This document shows, one piece after another, positions 1 through 7,733 of a stretch of DNA of 64,000 nt. The position numbers and the translations under genes were made by a program. The notes below the pieces were generated by a model that made no database searches, was not told the origin of the DNA, and saw only the letters and a program-made list of their open reading frames with translations. Source of the DNA: Sporomusa silvacetica DSM 10669 (GTDB lineage: Bacteria > Bacillota > Negativicutes > Sporomusales > Sporomusaceae); NCBI RefSeq assembly GCF_002257705.1, contig NZ_LSLK01000072.1:75139-139138 (forward strand), in the 5' to 3' direction. Positions within the stretch are counted from its first letter, which is position 1, and each line of letters begins with the position of its first letter.

Positions 1-88
1 AATCAACTAAGAACTTCTTTTGACCGACTTCCAAAAGATAAGAAGACCCGGTTACCATACCTGCGGCTCCCAAAAATGTTAAATGCAT
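1..88 (-). CDS. MBL-fold (beta-CASP type) metallo-hydrolase, N-terminal fragment
   Basis: Only the first 29 codons lie in the window; the gene runs off the left edge. The N-terminus reads MHLTFLGAAGMVTGS followed by a hydrophobic strand and KKFLVD, which is the opening beta strand and loop of metallo-beta-lactamase-fold RNA-processing exonucleases (RNase J/CPSF73-like). A good ribosome site (AAAGGAGA) lies about 6 bases upstream of the ATG. The metal-binding HxHxDH motif would be outside the window, so activity cannot be judged. Confidence 0.7.
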   Translation of the reverse strand, partial: MHLTFLGAAGMVTGSSYLLEVGQKKFLVD

Positions 89-233
89 ACGCTTGTCTCC
101 TTTTTTAACTTATTGTGCTAACTATCTTCTTAATTTTCTAAATTCTACATCTGTCTCTTTTCACCTGCAGAAAATAGTAAAAACCGGGGCATTATTGCTC
201 CCGGCTCCCTTGGTGATATTAACAATGTGGTAG

Positions 234-1157
234 TTACGCTTCGCCCAATATCCGTACTTCGGGATGGAGTGAAACGCCAAACTGTTTATAAACACTATCC
301 TGAATTTTGCTGATTAAGGCCAACACATCCTGGGCGGTCGCACCGCCAGCATTAATAATAAAACCTGCATGTTTTGTAGAAACTTGCGCACCACCGACAC
401 TAGTGCCTTTCAGTCCGGCCTTTTCAATTAGCGTACCCGCAAAATGACCATTAGGACGTTTAAAGGTGCTGCCCGCACTAGGCATCTCAATTGGCTGTTT
501 AGTTTGACGCTTAGTAGTATAATCGTCAAGTCGTACGCGAATCAAGTTATTCACTCCATTTGAGAGCGCCAGTTCTACTTCACAAATAAGACAGCCATTT
601 TCCTGAAATACACTATGACGATAACCAAACTTTAGTTCTTCCCCCGCAAGCCGTTTTAACTCGCCGCCCGCACATACTGCCGTGACAGCTTGCACCACTT
701 GGCTCATCTCACCTTCATAGGCACCGGCATTCATAAAAACTGCACCGCCAATACTGCCAGGAATGCCAATAGCAAATTCAAACCCTGTCAGATCCTGTTG
801 GGCAGCGTACTTGGAAACCTCCGCTAAAAGCGCACCGGCACCAGCAACGACAGTATGCCCGTTATGCCGGATACAGCCCATCTCAGGGCCAAATTTCAAA
901 ACCAAACCACGGATTCCCCGGTCTAATACCAAAACATTAGAACCATTACCTAACACAGTAACAGGTATGGCAAATTGTTTAGTAATATGCAAAATCGCAG
1001 CCACCTCCTGAACTGAAGCAGGCAGTGCAAGATAATCAGCCGGTCCACCGATGCGAAAAGTAGTGTGTTTAGACATAGCTTCATTAACTAGCAGTCTTTC
1101 CGGGGGAATAGCTTTTTTCAATTCGGCAGCAAAATCCACATTTCTACTAGCCAACAT
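234..1157 (-). CDS. murB: UDP-N-acetylmuramate dehydrogenase (MurB)
   Basis: Reduces UDP-N-acetylenolpyruvoylglucosamine to UDP-MurNAc with NADPH and FAD, a cytoplasmic step of peptidoglycan synthesis. The FAD-binding segment (TTFRIGGPADYL, then VLGNGSNVLV) and the IPGSIGGAVFMNAGAY motif are present, as is the C-terminal SAGSTFKRP with the catalytic serine region and HPEVRILG at the end, so it is full length at about 307 residues. The open frame extends to a TTG at 1205, inside the upstream ylbF gene. I prefer the ATG at 1157, one base after the ylbF stop, which suggests translational coupling, although its ribosome site is weak. Confidence 0.95.
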   Translation of the reverse strand: MLASRNVDFAAELKKAIPPERLLVNEAMSKHTTFRIGGPADYLALPASVQEVAAILHITKQFAIPVTVLGNGSNVLVLDRGIRGLVLKFGPEMGCIRHNGHTVVAGAGALLAEVSKYAAQQDLTGFEFAIGIPGSIGGAVFMNAGAYEGEMSQVVQAVTAVCAGGELKRLAGEELKFGYRHSVFQENGCLICEVELALSNGVNNLIRVRLDDYTTKRQTKQPIEMPSAGSTFKRPNGHFAGTLIEKAGLKGTSVGGAQVSTKHAGFIINAGGATAQDVLALISKIQDSVYKQFGVSLHPEVRILGEA

Positions 1158-1158
1158 C

Positions 1159-1509
1159 TCATTCTTTGCCAAATAAATCCATTCCTTCAGCGACCGCATC
1201 GCCAATTATTTTATAGATATCAGCAGCTAGCTGCTGAAAACGCATGTGGGCGTGGATAAAGTCTTTAGCTTTAGGATTTAGAACAATAAGCTCATACATT
1301 TTTTGAAGTTCCTGAGACTTCTCTTTATCTTCTGGGTTACCAGCCATTAGATCATATTCCGCAACCAGCTTTTTCTTAAAAAAATCTTGCACCATGGCTT
1401 TGGTTTTTGGGTCACTATCAAGATTTTTCTTGGCAGCTAAAAATGCCTGATACTCCTCAGAATTTCTCAGCGTCCTTCCTAATTCATGGGCTTTATCATG
1501 TACAATCAT
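1159..1509 (-). CDS. ylbF: YlbF/YmcA family protein
   Basis: A 116-residue, all-helical protein of the YlbF family. In Bacillus, YlbF forms a complex with YmcA and YaaT that affects RNA maturation by RNase Y, competence and sporulation. The sequence shows the usual pattern: an N-terminal helix (ELGRTLRNSEEYQAFLAAK), a charged middle, and a C-terminal helix with MRFQQLAADIYKIIGDA. A clear GGAGG sits 7 bases before the ATG. It lies directly upstream of murB and probably shares its mRNA. No partner genes (ymcA, yaaT) occur in the window. Confidence 0.85.
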   Translation of the reverse strand: MIVHDKAHELGRTLRNSEEYQAFLAAKKNLDSDPKTKAMVQDFFKKKLVAEYDLMAGNPEDKEKSQELQKMYELIVLNPKAKDFIHAHMRFQQLAADIYKIIGDAVAEGMDLFGKE

Positions 1510-1563
1510 GAAGATTCCTCCAGTTCACCATCTATTTTATGCGTTATATTCAGCATGTATACA

Positions 1564-2427
1564 CTAAAAATCCTTTTTCACCATTGCCAAATAATAATCC
1601 TGCATCGTTTTGGCATCTTTTGCCTGGGTACCTGCTGACTCGCAAATAATCCGGGGGGTATACCCCTGATCAGCGATAACAGTTAGTAATGGCTCATGCG
1701 GTGGCCCATAGGGATCACCAAAACTCCAATGCCGTTTTTCGCCCGCCTTGGTAAACTCAATGGGGCTGAAATGGATATGCAGATTCTTTGCCGCTTCTGA
1801 TCCAAGTGCTTCGCCTATTTTTTCAAATACAGCGGCAAACTCTGCACTTGTCGTATATAGACCGCCTGTCACAGCATGCATATGGCCAAAATCGACTGCT
1901 GGCCGGACCCGCTCATCCAGCTTACATAGCTCAAGTACTTCTTCAAGCGACCCCAGCTGATTTTGCTTACCCATAGTTTCTGCCAACAGTTGCGGGCCTG
2001 TCAAGCCCTGATCTTCAGCTTGTTCTAGAACCTTGACAAACGAACGCTTGGCCCGCTCCATAGCCTGACGCCGGTCAGCACCTTTACCTGGGCCGCCAAT
2101 ATGAAACACAATCCGGTCAGCTCCCATCCATTTGGCTACTTCCAGCGTTCGCAAAAAGTGCCGCTGCGTGTTAGTTGCAGTAATCTCATCTTCGGTAGCC
2201 AGACTAATATAATATGGCGCATGAATACTAAGCTTAGTGCCATATTGAGCGGCCTTCTGTCCCACCAATTCAGCCGTAGGCTGCTTGATAGTAACCCCTC
2301 GACTACATTGATACTCATAGGCCTTAAGTTCTTGGCCTGCTAACCATTCCGGCATGTCAGCCGAAGCCTTATGTCCAGATTCATAAAACGCATCTGGATT
2401 TCCTGCCGGTCCAAATTGTGCAAACAT
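1564..2427 (-). CDS. TIM-barrel protein of the endonuclease IV / AP endonuclease family 2 type
   Basis: A 287-residue TIM-barrel protein. It resembles the xylose-isomerase-like barrel of endonuclease IV (Nfo), with metal-ligand candidates at SIHAPYY, RIVFHIGGPG, LLAETMGK, RPAVDFGHMHA, LHIHFSPIEF and a closing IICESAG strand. Endonuclease IV cleaves abasic sites with three zinc ions; the histidines, glutamate and aspartates fall in the expected order. The N-terminus is unusual for Nfo (MFAQFGPAGNPDAFYESGHK), so it may be a divergent paralogue rather than the main AP endonuclease. The start has a GGTGAT ribosome site. Confidence 0.75.
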   Translation of the reverse strand: MFAQFGPAGNPDAFYESGHKASADMPEWLAGQELKAYEYQCSRGVTIKQPTAELVGQKAAQYGTKLSIHAPYYISLATEDEITATNTQRHFLRTLEVAKWMGADRIVFHIGGPGKGADRRQAMERAKRSFVKVLEQAEDQGLTGPQLLAETMGKQNQLGSLEEVLELCKLDERVRPAVDFGHMHAVTGGLYTTSAEFAAVFEKIGEALGSEAAKNLHIHFSPIEFTKAGEKRHWSFGDPYGPPHEPLLTVIADQGYTPRIICESAGTQAKDAKTMQDYYLAMVKKDF

Positions 2428-2451
2428 CGTATCACCATCCTAAAGGCTTTG

Positions 2452-2910
2452 CTACTTCAATCCCGGAAACTCCTGTTGCCTAAATGCTTCATACACTGCA
2501 ATAGCTACCGCATTCGACAGGTTAAGCGATCTGGCATCTTCAATCATCGGAATGCGGATACAGTTATCTGGATTGTCACTCAGCAGCTCCTGCGGCAACC
2601 CGGCAGTCTCTTTGCCAAATACCAGCAAATCATCCCTCTGATAAGCAATATCACTATGGCGTTTACTGGCTTTGGTAGTATTAAAATAAAAATTATGACC
2701 TTGATATAGCTTCACTACTTCAGCAAAATTTTCGTGCACATGCACTTTGACTAAATGCCAATAGTCAAGCCCGGCCCGTTTTAAATAGCGGTCTTCAATA
2801 GAAAATCCTAATGGTTTTACCAAATGCAGTTCACAGCCAGTGGCTGCACACAATCTTGCAATATTACCTGTATTGCCGGGAATCTCCGGTTCTACCAGTA
2901 CAATATGCAT
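2452..2910 (-). CDS. trmL: tRNA (cytidine(34)-2'-O)-methyltransferase TrmL
   Basis: A SPOUT-class methyltransferase (152 residues) that 2'-O-methylates the wobble base of tRNA-Leu isoacceptors using S-adenosylmethionine. The three family motifs are visible: PEIPGNTGNIAR near the start, FGKETAGLP in the middle, and IPMIEDARSLNLSNAVAIA forming the trefoil knot near the C-terminus. The ATG at 2910 is preferred over an upstream GTG because GGAG lies 8 bases before it. It is 14 bases downstream of the EamA transporter gene and likely co-transcribed with it. Confidence 0.93.
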   Translation of the reverse strand: MHIVLVEPEIPGNTGNIARLCAATGCELHLVKPLGFSIEDRYLKRAGLDYWHLVKVHVHENFAEVVKLYQGHNFYFNTTKASKRHSDIAYQRDDLLVFGKETAGLPQELLSDNPDNCIRIPMIEDARSLNLSNAVAIAVYEAFRQQEFPGLK

Positions 2911-2924
2911 CAAAATCACTCCAA

Positions 2925-3839
2925 TTATACAATATCTGTCTCTTTCACCGCTGCATTCAGGACTTCCTGCTCATTGCCGGTTTGCAACACAATAACAGCC
3001 AGCACTACAAGCAGCCCGCCCAGCATTTGCAGCAAGCCCATAACCTCATCCAAAAAGAAATAGGCAGTAGCAGCAGCAATTACCGGTTCCAAACAAGCGG
3101 TAACTCCTACATTGGTCGGCGATAAGAAGCGTATGCCAAAAAAATATAACAAAAAAGGAATCACCGTCGAAAACACAGCAATATAAGCAAAAAGCCACCA
3201 ATTTTCAGTATTTATAGTCCCCTGAACCCAGGCTTCCGGTGATACCAGCCACCAAAATAAGCCAGCAAAACCAAACGAATAGGTTGCAGCCGTCAGTGGA
3301 TGGTAACTTCGTACCGCCCGCCGGCCATATACTGTGCTAAATGCCATAGACGCAGCCGCTAATAAACCGCTGGTTAACCCTAGCGTACTAATCGAAGCCC
3401 CGCCGCCAGCGTTAAGCATAATCAAAAGCCCGCCCAAAGTGGCTAAAATGATAGCCACACCACGCCTGGCACCTAACCGCTCCTTTTCGAAAACAACAGC
3501 ATAGACAGCCATAAATACGGGTGCCAGATACTGCAAAAAAACAGCGGTAGCAACATTCGTTAGGCTAATGGTATAAAAATAAAAAAACTGCAGCAGTGCC
3601 ATTCCCCCTGTACCCAGCAGCGCAAAATAAGCAATCTCCCGGCGTGGAATAACAAGCAGCCGTCTATTGTAAATAAAAAGTCCTATTAGCATTAATAAAA
3701 ATGATAAAGTCAGACGAATCTTCACCAATAGAAAAGGCGTAATATTTTGGTTAAATAACGCTTTGGCTGCCGAGCCACCAATACCCCACATACAGGCAGC
3801 AGCAATAACGGCCAAATAACCGTACACTTCTTTGCGCAT
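2925..3839 (-). CDS. DMT superfamily EamA-type transporter
   Basis: A 304-residue inner-membrane protein with about ten predicted hydrophobic helices arranged as two EamA repeats, the hallmark of drug/metabolite exporters. The first repeat begins YLAVIAAACMWGIGGSAAKA; the second carries FLSPTNVGVTACLEPVIAA, a typical end of the domain. The substrate cannot be read from sequence. AAGGAG precedes the ATG. It heads the run of minus-strand genes trmL, TIM-barrel protein, ylbF and murB. Confidence 0.85.
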   Translation of the reverse strand: MRKEVYGYLAVIAAACMWGIGGSAAKALFNQNITPFLLVKIRLTLSFLLMLIGLFIYNRRLLVIPRREIAYFALLGTGGMALLQFFYFYTISLTNVATAVFLQYLAPVFMAVYAVVFEKERLGARRGVAIILATLGGLLIMLNAGGGASISTLGLTSGLLAAASMAFSTVYGRRAVRSYHPLTAATYSFGFAGLFWWLVSPEAWVQGTINTENWWLFAYIAVFSTVIPFLLYFFGIRFLSPTNVGVTACLEPVIAAATAYFFLDEVMGLLQMLGGLLVVLAVIVLQTGNEQEVLNAAVKETDIV

Positions 3840-3980
3840 GACAACTCCTTAGTAAAAGATCAAAGTAAAATCTATTCTACACCAAAAGCAAAAATCCTAC
3901 CCCTTGCAGCTGATTTTTGATATACTCACGCAGCACAACTCATACATTGTAGAGAAATACTACTGGTAATACCATAAATG

Positions 3981-4105
3981 AGACTTGATTCAGATGGGGT
4001 TTTAACCCCACCTGAATCTTAGTCGAATTATCCAGGGACTTAGCCGTTCTTTACTCCCGCCTACAGAGGACGGGAGTATTAGAACGGGTTAGTCATCGGA
4101 TAAAC
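3981..4105 (+). repeat. Tandem strong hairpins upstream of the ATPase gene
   Basis: Two structures lie before the ribosome site of the next gene. The first (about 3988-4020) pairs GATTCAG/CTGAATC with TGGGG/CCCCA around a TTTTAA loop. The second (about 4027-4105) is a long stem: TTATCC/GGATAA at the base, then a GACT...CCGTTCT / AGAACGG...AGTC arm with two mismatches, then ACTCCCG/CGGGAGT at the tip. Neither ends in a T run, so they are not ordinary terminators. A related GC-rich hairpin lies just after the gene. They could be a structured leader or ends of a mobile element. Confidence 0.6.
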
Positions 4106-4121
4106 TAAAGGGAGGATAAAA

Positions 4122-5219
4122 ATGGCTGAAGGAAAAATCAGACACCTGTTCCCTGGCGGCAATACTCCCCAAGGCTTTTTCTCTTATTATGATTATGTAA
4201 TACCTACTGATGCAACACGAATTTTCTTACTAAAAGGTGGGCCTGGTGTCGGTAAATCCACTTTCATGAAAAAGATTGGGCAGACACTTGTCGAACATGG
4301 TTATGATATCGAACATCACCATTGTGCCAGTGATCCTAATTCCCTTGACGGATTGGCCATACCAGCGCTTAGAGTTGCCTTAATTGATGGCACCGCGCCC
4401 CATATTGTCGACCCTAAACATCCTGGCTGTGTTGATGAAATTCTCAACCTTGGCGAATATTGGAACGAAACTAAGCTGATTCATAACAAAACTGAAATAA
4501 TAGCCTATACCAAAGAAATTAACAGGCGCTTTCAGCGCGCTTATCGTATGCTAAAAGGTGCCAAGACAGTCTATGACGATTGGGAAGCCGCCAACTGTGA
4601 AGCCATGAATTATAATCTAGCTAACCAAAAAACTACAAGTATTATAGAATCAATTTTTAGTAACATAACCACTGTTGGTTACGGCAAAAAACGGAAACTC
4701 TTTGCTTCAGCCATTACGTCTATTGGCCCGGTAAATTATATTGATTCAATCAGTGCTGGCTTCGCAAAACGTTATATTATCACCGGCTTGCCTGGTACAG
4801 GTAAAGCAACCTTGCTGGCTAAGGTTGCCGATACAGCCATAGCCAAGGGGTTGGATATTGAAGCCTTTTTCTGCCCGCTTGACCCGATCAAACTAGAACA
4901 CATCCTTATTCCCGCCTTGGCTACAGCCCTCATAACCTCAACCCCGCCGCATAATCAAAGTTTTAACAACGCTACCGCTGTTATTGACATGAATGATTGC
5001 CTTGATACAGACATCACCTTACGGTTAGAGCCGGTAACCGATTATGACCGCAAGACTTTCTGGGAGCTTTTTGGCAAAGCAGGTGCTTATATCCATGAAG
5101 CTAAGAAGCTGCATGATGAACTTGAGACTTACTATATACCCAATATTAATTTTGACGGCGTCGATGTGCTCAGAGTAAAAACGTTAGCACGCATATCCGG
5201 TTATGCAGCCCAGCAGTGA
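4122..5219 (+). CDS. Two-P-loop ATPase of unknown role
   Basis: A 365-residue cytoplasmic protein made of two similar NTPase halves. The first P-loop is LKGGPGVGKSTFMKKIG (residues about 37-53) followed by EHHHCASDPNSLDGLAIP; the second is ITGLPGTGKATLLAKVA (about 222-238) followed by FFCPLDPIKLEHILIP. The matching downstream motifs show an internal duplication. The second P-loop has alanine where Ser/Thr is usual (GKAT), though a threonine follows. Such proteins are found in spore-forming Firmicutes and are annotated only as ATPase or nucleotide kinase. GGGAGG precedes the ATG. It is the only plus-strand gene in this part and is bracketed by hairpins. Confidence 0.75.
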   Translation: MAEGKIRHLFPGGNTPQGFFSYYDYVIPTDATRIFLLKGGPGVGKSTFMKKIGQTLVEHGYDIEHHHCASDPNSLDGLAIPALRVALIDGTAPHIVDPKHPGCVDEILNLGEYWNETKLIHNKTEIIAYTKEINRRFQRAYRMLKGAKTVYDDWEAANCEAMNYNLANQKTTSIIESIFSNITTVGYGKKRKLFASAITSIGPVNYIDSISAGFAKRYIITGLPGTGKATLLAKVADTAIAKGLDIEAFFCPLDPIKLEHILIPALATALITSTPPHNQSFNNATAVIDMNDCLDTDITLRLEPVTDYDRKTFWELFGKAGAYIHEAKKLHDELETYYIPNINFDGVDVLRVKTLARISGYAAQQ

Positions 5220-5265
5220 ACTCGTTTCAGCAAAGCTGAACCCTGCCGCCTAAAGCGGCGGGAGT
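5220..5265 (+). terminator. GC-rich hairpins after the ATPase gene
   Basis: Directly after the stop codon come a TTCAGC/GCTGAA hairpin and a GCCGCC-TAAA-GGCGGC-type stem ending CGGGAGT. No T tract follows on the plus strand, so termination is uncertain. The ACTCCCGCC/CGGGAGT core resembles the tip of the hairpin upstream of the gene. Confidence 0.45.
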
Positions 5266-5281
5266 CACAATATTTCTCAAC

Positions 5282-6907
5282 TTAGGTCCTTAGCAATCCT
5301 AGCCGCGTTAATAGCTGCGATAATTTGGCGCCCAAGAAGGGTATTCTGCTAATATCACGATCTGTCAATCCACCAAGCAGTAGTAGAACAGCGCCATAAA
5401 TAACGGCCGCTAAACACATAACCCCAAATGTCGCAATAGCATCACTAACTCCGCCTGCTACCATGAATTGATAGATAACATCAATACTTGCCCCCATAAC
5501 ACTGGCTGCAAGGACACATTTCCACAGGCCCTGCCAATCCATGCGCAAACCTGTGTATTTGGCAACAAAATATAAATTTAGTAACGCAGCAACGCCAATA
5601 TCGGCATTAGTCGCCCAGCCAGACCCTTGTATCCCCAGACTGGGCATAGCCGTCAGATTCCAATTTAACAAAACTTTGACAGCAGCCGCAATGCCCATAT
5701 TGAGTACTGGCAATACAGTATAACCCATCCCCTGTAAAACCCCGGTGGTTACCTGATGAATACCTAACAGGTATACACCAAAAGAAAGTACTTTTACAAC
5801 CTCCCCCGCCTGGGGCGCATGGTATATAAAGGCAGCAATCGGGGTTCCCAGCACCCACAGCCCCGCAACAGCAGGAATTGTCACAATATTGCCAAGCCGC
5901 ATAGCGGAAGCCGCCCGTTCACGAATTTGCCCGATATTTCCCATTGCCTTGGCCTCTGACACAGCAGGCACAATGCTGGTCGCCAGTGCTGCCGTAATAA
6001 CGGTCGCAAGATTAACTAGCGGCACCCCCATACCTGTCAAATAACCATATAATTCAGTAGCTCGCTCGACAGTATACCCCGCAACTTCCAGCCGGACAGG
6101 AACAATCAACAGATCTAAATTAGCCACCATCGGCAGCATAATACTGGCTAATGAGACTGGCAATGCCAGGACTACAATACGCCGCACAATACTACCTGCC
6201 GCTTCCTGCTCTCGCTTTATTGGTTCTGTATGAACTCCTTGCTTACATTTGCGCTGTAGCCGCCAGTAGTAATAAAGTAATACACACAGTCCGGCTGCCG
6301 CTCCGGCTCCAGCGCCCATACTTGCACCACCAGCAGCATATTCTATACCTTTGGGAAGCAGCCAAATAGCAAATAGCAGCATGGCTCCCACGCGAAATAG
6401 CTGTTCTACAATTTGGGACACAGCAGTGGGTGTCATATTTTGCCAGCCCTGAAGATAACCACGAAAACTAGAGAGTAATGTAACTAAAAAAACGGCTGGT
6501 GCTAGCGCCAGTAATGCATAATAGGCCCGCGGGTCACGAATAACTCGATAGTCAATCAACCAACTGGCACCAAAGTAAACCAGCGTACTTAAAGCAAGGC
6601 CTGTCACTATAAGAATAGACAGCGACAGATAAAAAACCCGGTTAGCTCCCCGGTAATCTTGAAAAGCAACCTTTTCGGCGGTAATAATAGAAATAGCCAC
6701 CGGAATACCGGCAGATGACAGACTAAGCGCCAATAGATAGATGGGAAAGGCCATTTGATAGAGGCCGATTCCTTCTCCGCCCAACACGCGCGACAGAATG
6801 ATCCAGTTGAGCGAGCCAATAACTTTCACGACAATACCAGCAACTGTCAACACAAGAGTTCCTTGAAGAAGACGGTTAGGCTTACGTTTTTTTTCCTGTT
6901 GCTTCAT
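5282..6907 (-). CDS. Polysaccharide/lipid flippase, SpoVB/MurJ-like (MOP superfamily)
   Basis: A 541-residue membrane protein with about 14 hydrophobic helices. The N-terminal LQGTLVLTVAGIVVKVIGSL and the early VLGGEGIGLYQMAFPIYLL segment are typical of stage V sporulation protein B and related lipid-linked precursor flippases. The role inferred is export of lipid-linked glycan precursors for cortex or envelope synthesis. Whether it is the sporulation-specific copy cannot be told from one locus. The ATG has only a weak ribosome site; an in-frame stop lies shortly upstream, so a longer start is excluded. Confidence 0.85.
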   Translation of the reverse strand: MKQQEKKRKPNRLLQGTLVLTVAGIVVKVIGSLNWIILSRVLGGEGIGLYQMAFPIYLLALSLSSAGIPVAISIITAEKVAFQDYRGANRVFYLSLSILIVTGLALSTLVYFGASWLIDYRVIRDPRAYYALLALAPAVFLVTLLSSFRGYLQGWQNMTPTAVSQIVEQLFRVGAMLLFAIWLLPKGIEYAAGGASMGAGAGAAAGLCVLLYYYWRLQRKCKQGVHTEPIKREQEAAGSIVRRIVVLALPVSLASIMLPMVANLDLLIVPVRLEVAGYTVERATELYGYLTGMGVPLVNLATVITAALATSIVPAVSEAKAMGNIGQIRERAASAMRLGNIVTIPAVAGLWVLGTPIAAFIYHAPQAGEVVKVLSFGVYLLGIHQVTTGVLQGMGYTVLPVLNMGIAAAVKVLLNWNLTAMPSLGIQGSGWATNADIGVAALLNLYFVAKYTGLRMDWQGLWKCVLAASVMGASIDVIYQFMVAGGVSDAIATFGVMCLAAVIYGAVLLLLGGLTDRDISRIPFLGAKLSQLLTRLGLLRT

Positions 6908-6955
6908 ATCCTGAGCTATTCATCCCTTCCCCAAAATCGGTCTCCGGTCATTATA

Positions 6956-7594
6956 CTAATTTTGGCCAGACTGTGTCCTGTTCTTCCAAAAGTAGTATCC
7001 TGCAAAAGCTATAAGCAAAATTGCAACTATCAGACTAGCCTCATGACCCATCGTATTTAACTCGCGCCAATTTTCACCCAACATTTGGCCGGTGTAAATT
7101 AAAGCCACTGTCCACGGAAGGGAACCCAACACGGTATAAAGTATAAATTTACCTAGATTCACTTTGGCAAACCCGGCAGGCAGCGAAATAAAGGTACGGA
7201 CAATGGGTAACAATCGGCTGAAAAAAGTTGCCTTCAGTCCATAGCGGTCAAACCACCGTTGCGCAGTATCAAGATGTTTTTTAGACAAAAACATATATTT
7301 CCCGTACTTTGTAACAAAAGGTTGTCCACCGTAAAATCCAATCAAATAAGCAACAATCGAGCCTAGTAATCCTCCTGACACCCCAGCAATAACACTCATA
7401 GTAAAATCCAGCTTGCCACGATATACCAGATACCCTGCAAAACCAAAAACAAGTTCACTAGGGACAGGTATGCATGCACTCTCCAGCGCCATCCCGATAA
7501 AAATTCCGGTATAACCCCAAAGAGTAATATAATCGATTACAATTTGAAAAACCTGTTCCGCGACAATCGCCTCCTTCGCTTCATATTCTACCAT
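6956..7594 (-). CDS. DedA family membrane protein
   Basis: A 212-residue DedA/VTT-domain membrane protein. Diagnostic segments are GYTGIFIGMALESACIPVPSE near the N-terminus, the glycine-rich GGLLGSIVAYLIGFYGG, FFSRLLPIVRTFISLPAGFA and the terminal transmembrane segments. DedA proteins act in lipid (undecaprenyl-phosphate or phospholipid) flipping. The first ATG (7594) has no ribosome site, whereas a strong AAGGAGG lies eight codons inside the frame and a promoter-like TTGCAG...TAGAAT spans the ATG. The true start may therefore be further in and may be non-ATG. Confidence 0.9.
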   Translation of the reverse strand: MVEYEAKEAIVAEQVFQIVIDYITLWGYTGIFIGMALESACIPVPSELVFGFAGYLVYRGKLDFTMSVIAGVSGGLLGSIVAYLIGFYGGQPFVTKYGKYMFLSKKHLDTAQRWFDRYGLKATFFSRLLPIVRTFISLPAGFAKVNLGKFILYTVLGSLPWTVALIYTGQMLGENWRELNTMGHEASLIVAILLIAFAGYYFWKNRTQSGQN

Positions 7595-7618
7595 GATTTA
7601 GTAGTAAACTGCAAAAAC

Positions 7619-7652
7619 CGCTATTCAAAAAAGAACAGCGGTTTACCTCTGG
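7619..7652. terminator. Hairpin between dedA and the SGNH hydrolase gene
   Basis: AAACCGCT and AGCGGTTT pair around an A-rich loop. On the minus strand the stem is followed by TTTTTG. The hairpin lies in the divergent gap upstream of both genes, so it could stop stray minus-strand transcripts before dedA. Confidence 0.5.
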
Positions 7653-7733
7653 TTTGTATTACTAATAAAATGTGGTAATATATATTTATATTTCTACTCT
7701 ATAAATACTATTAGGATTCGGCAGGTGTAAACG

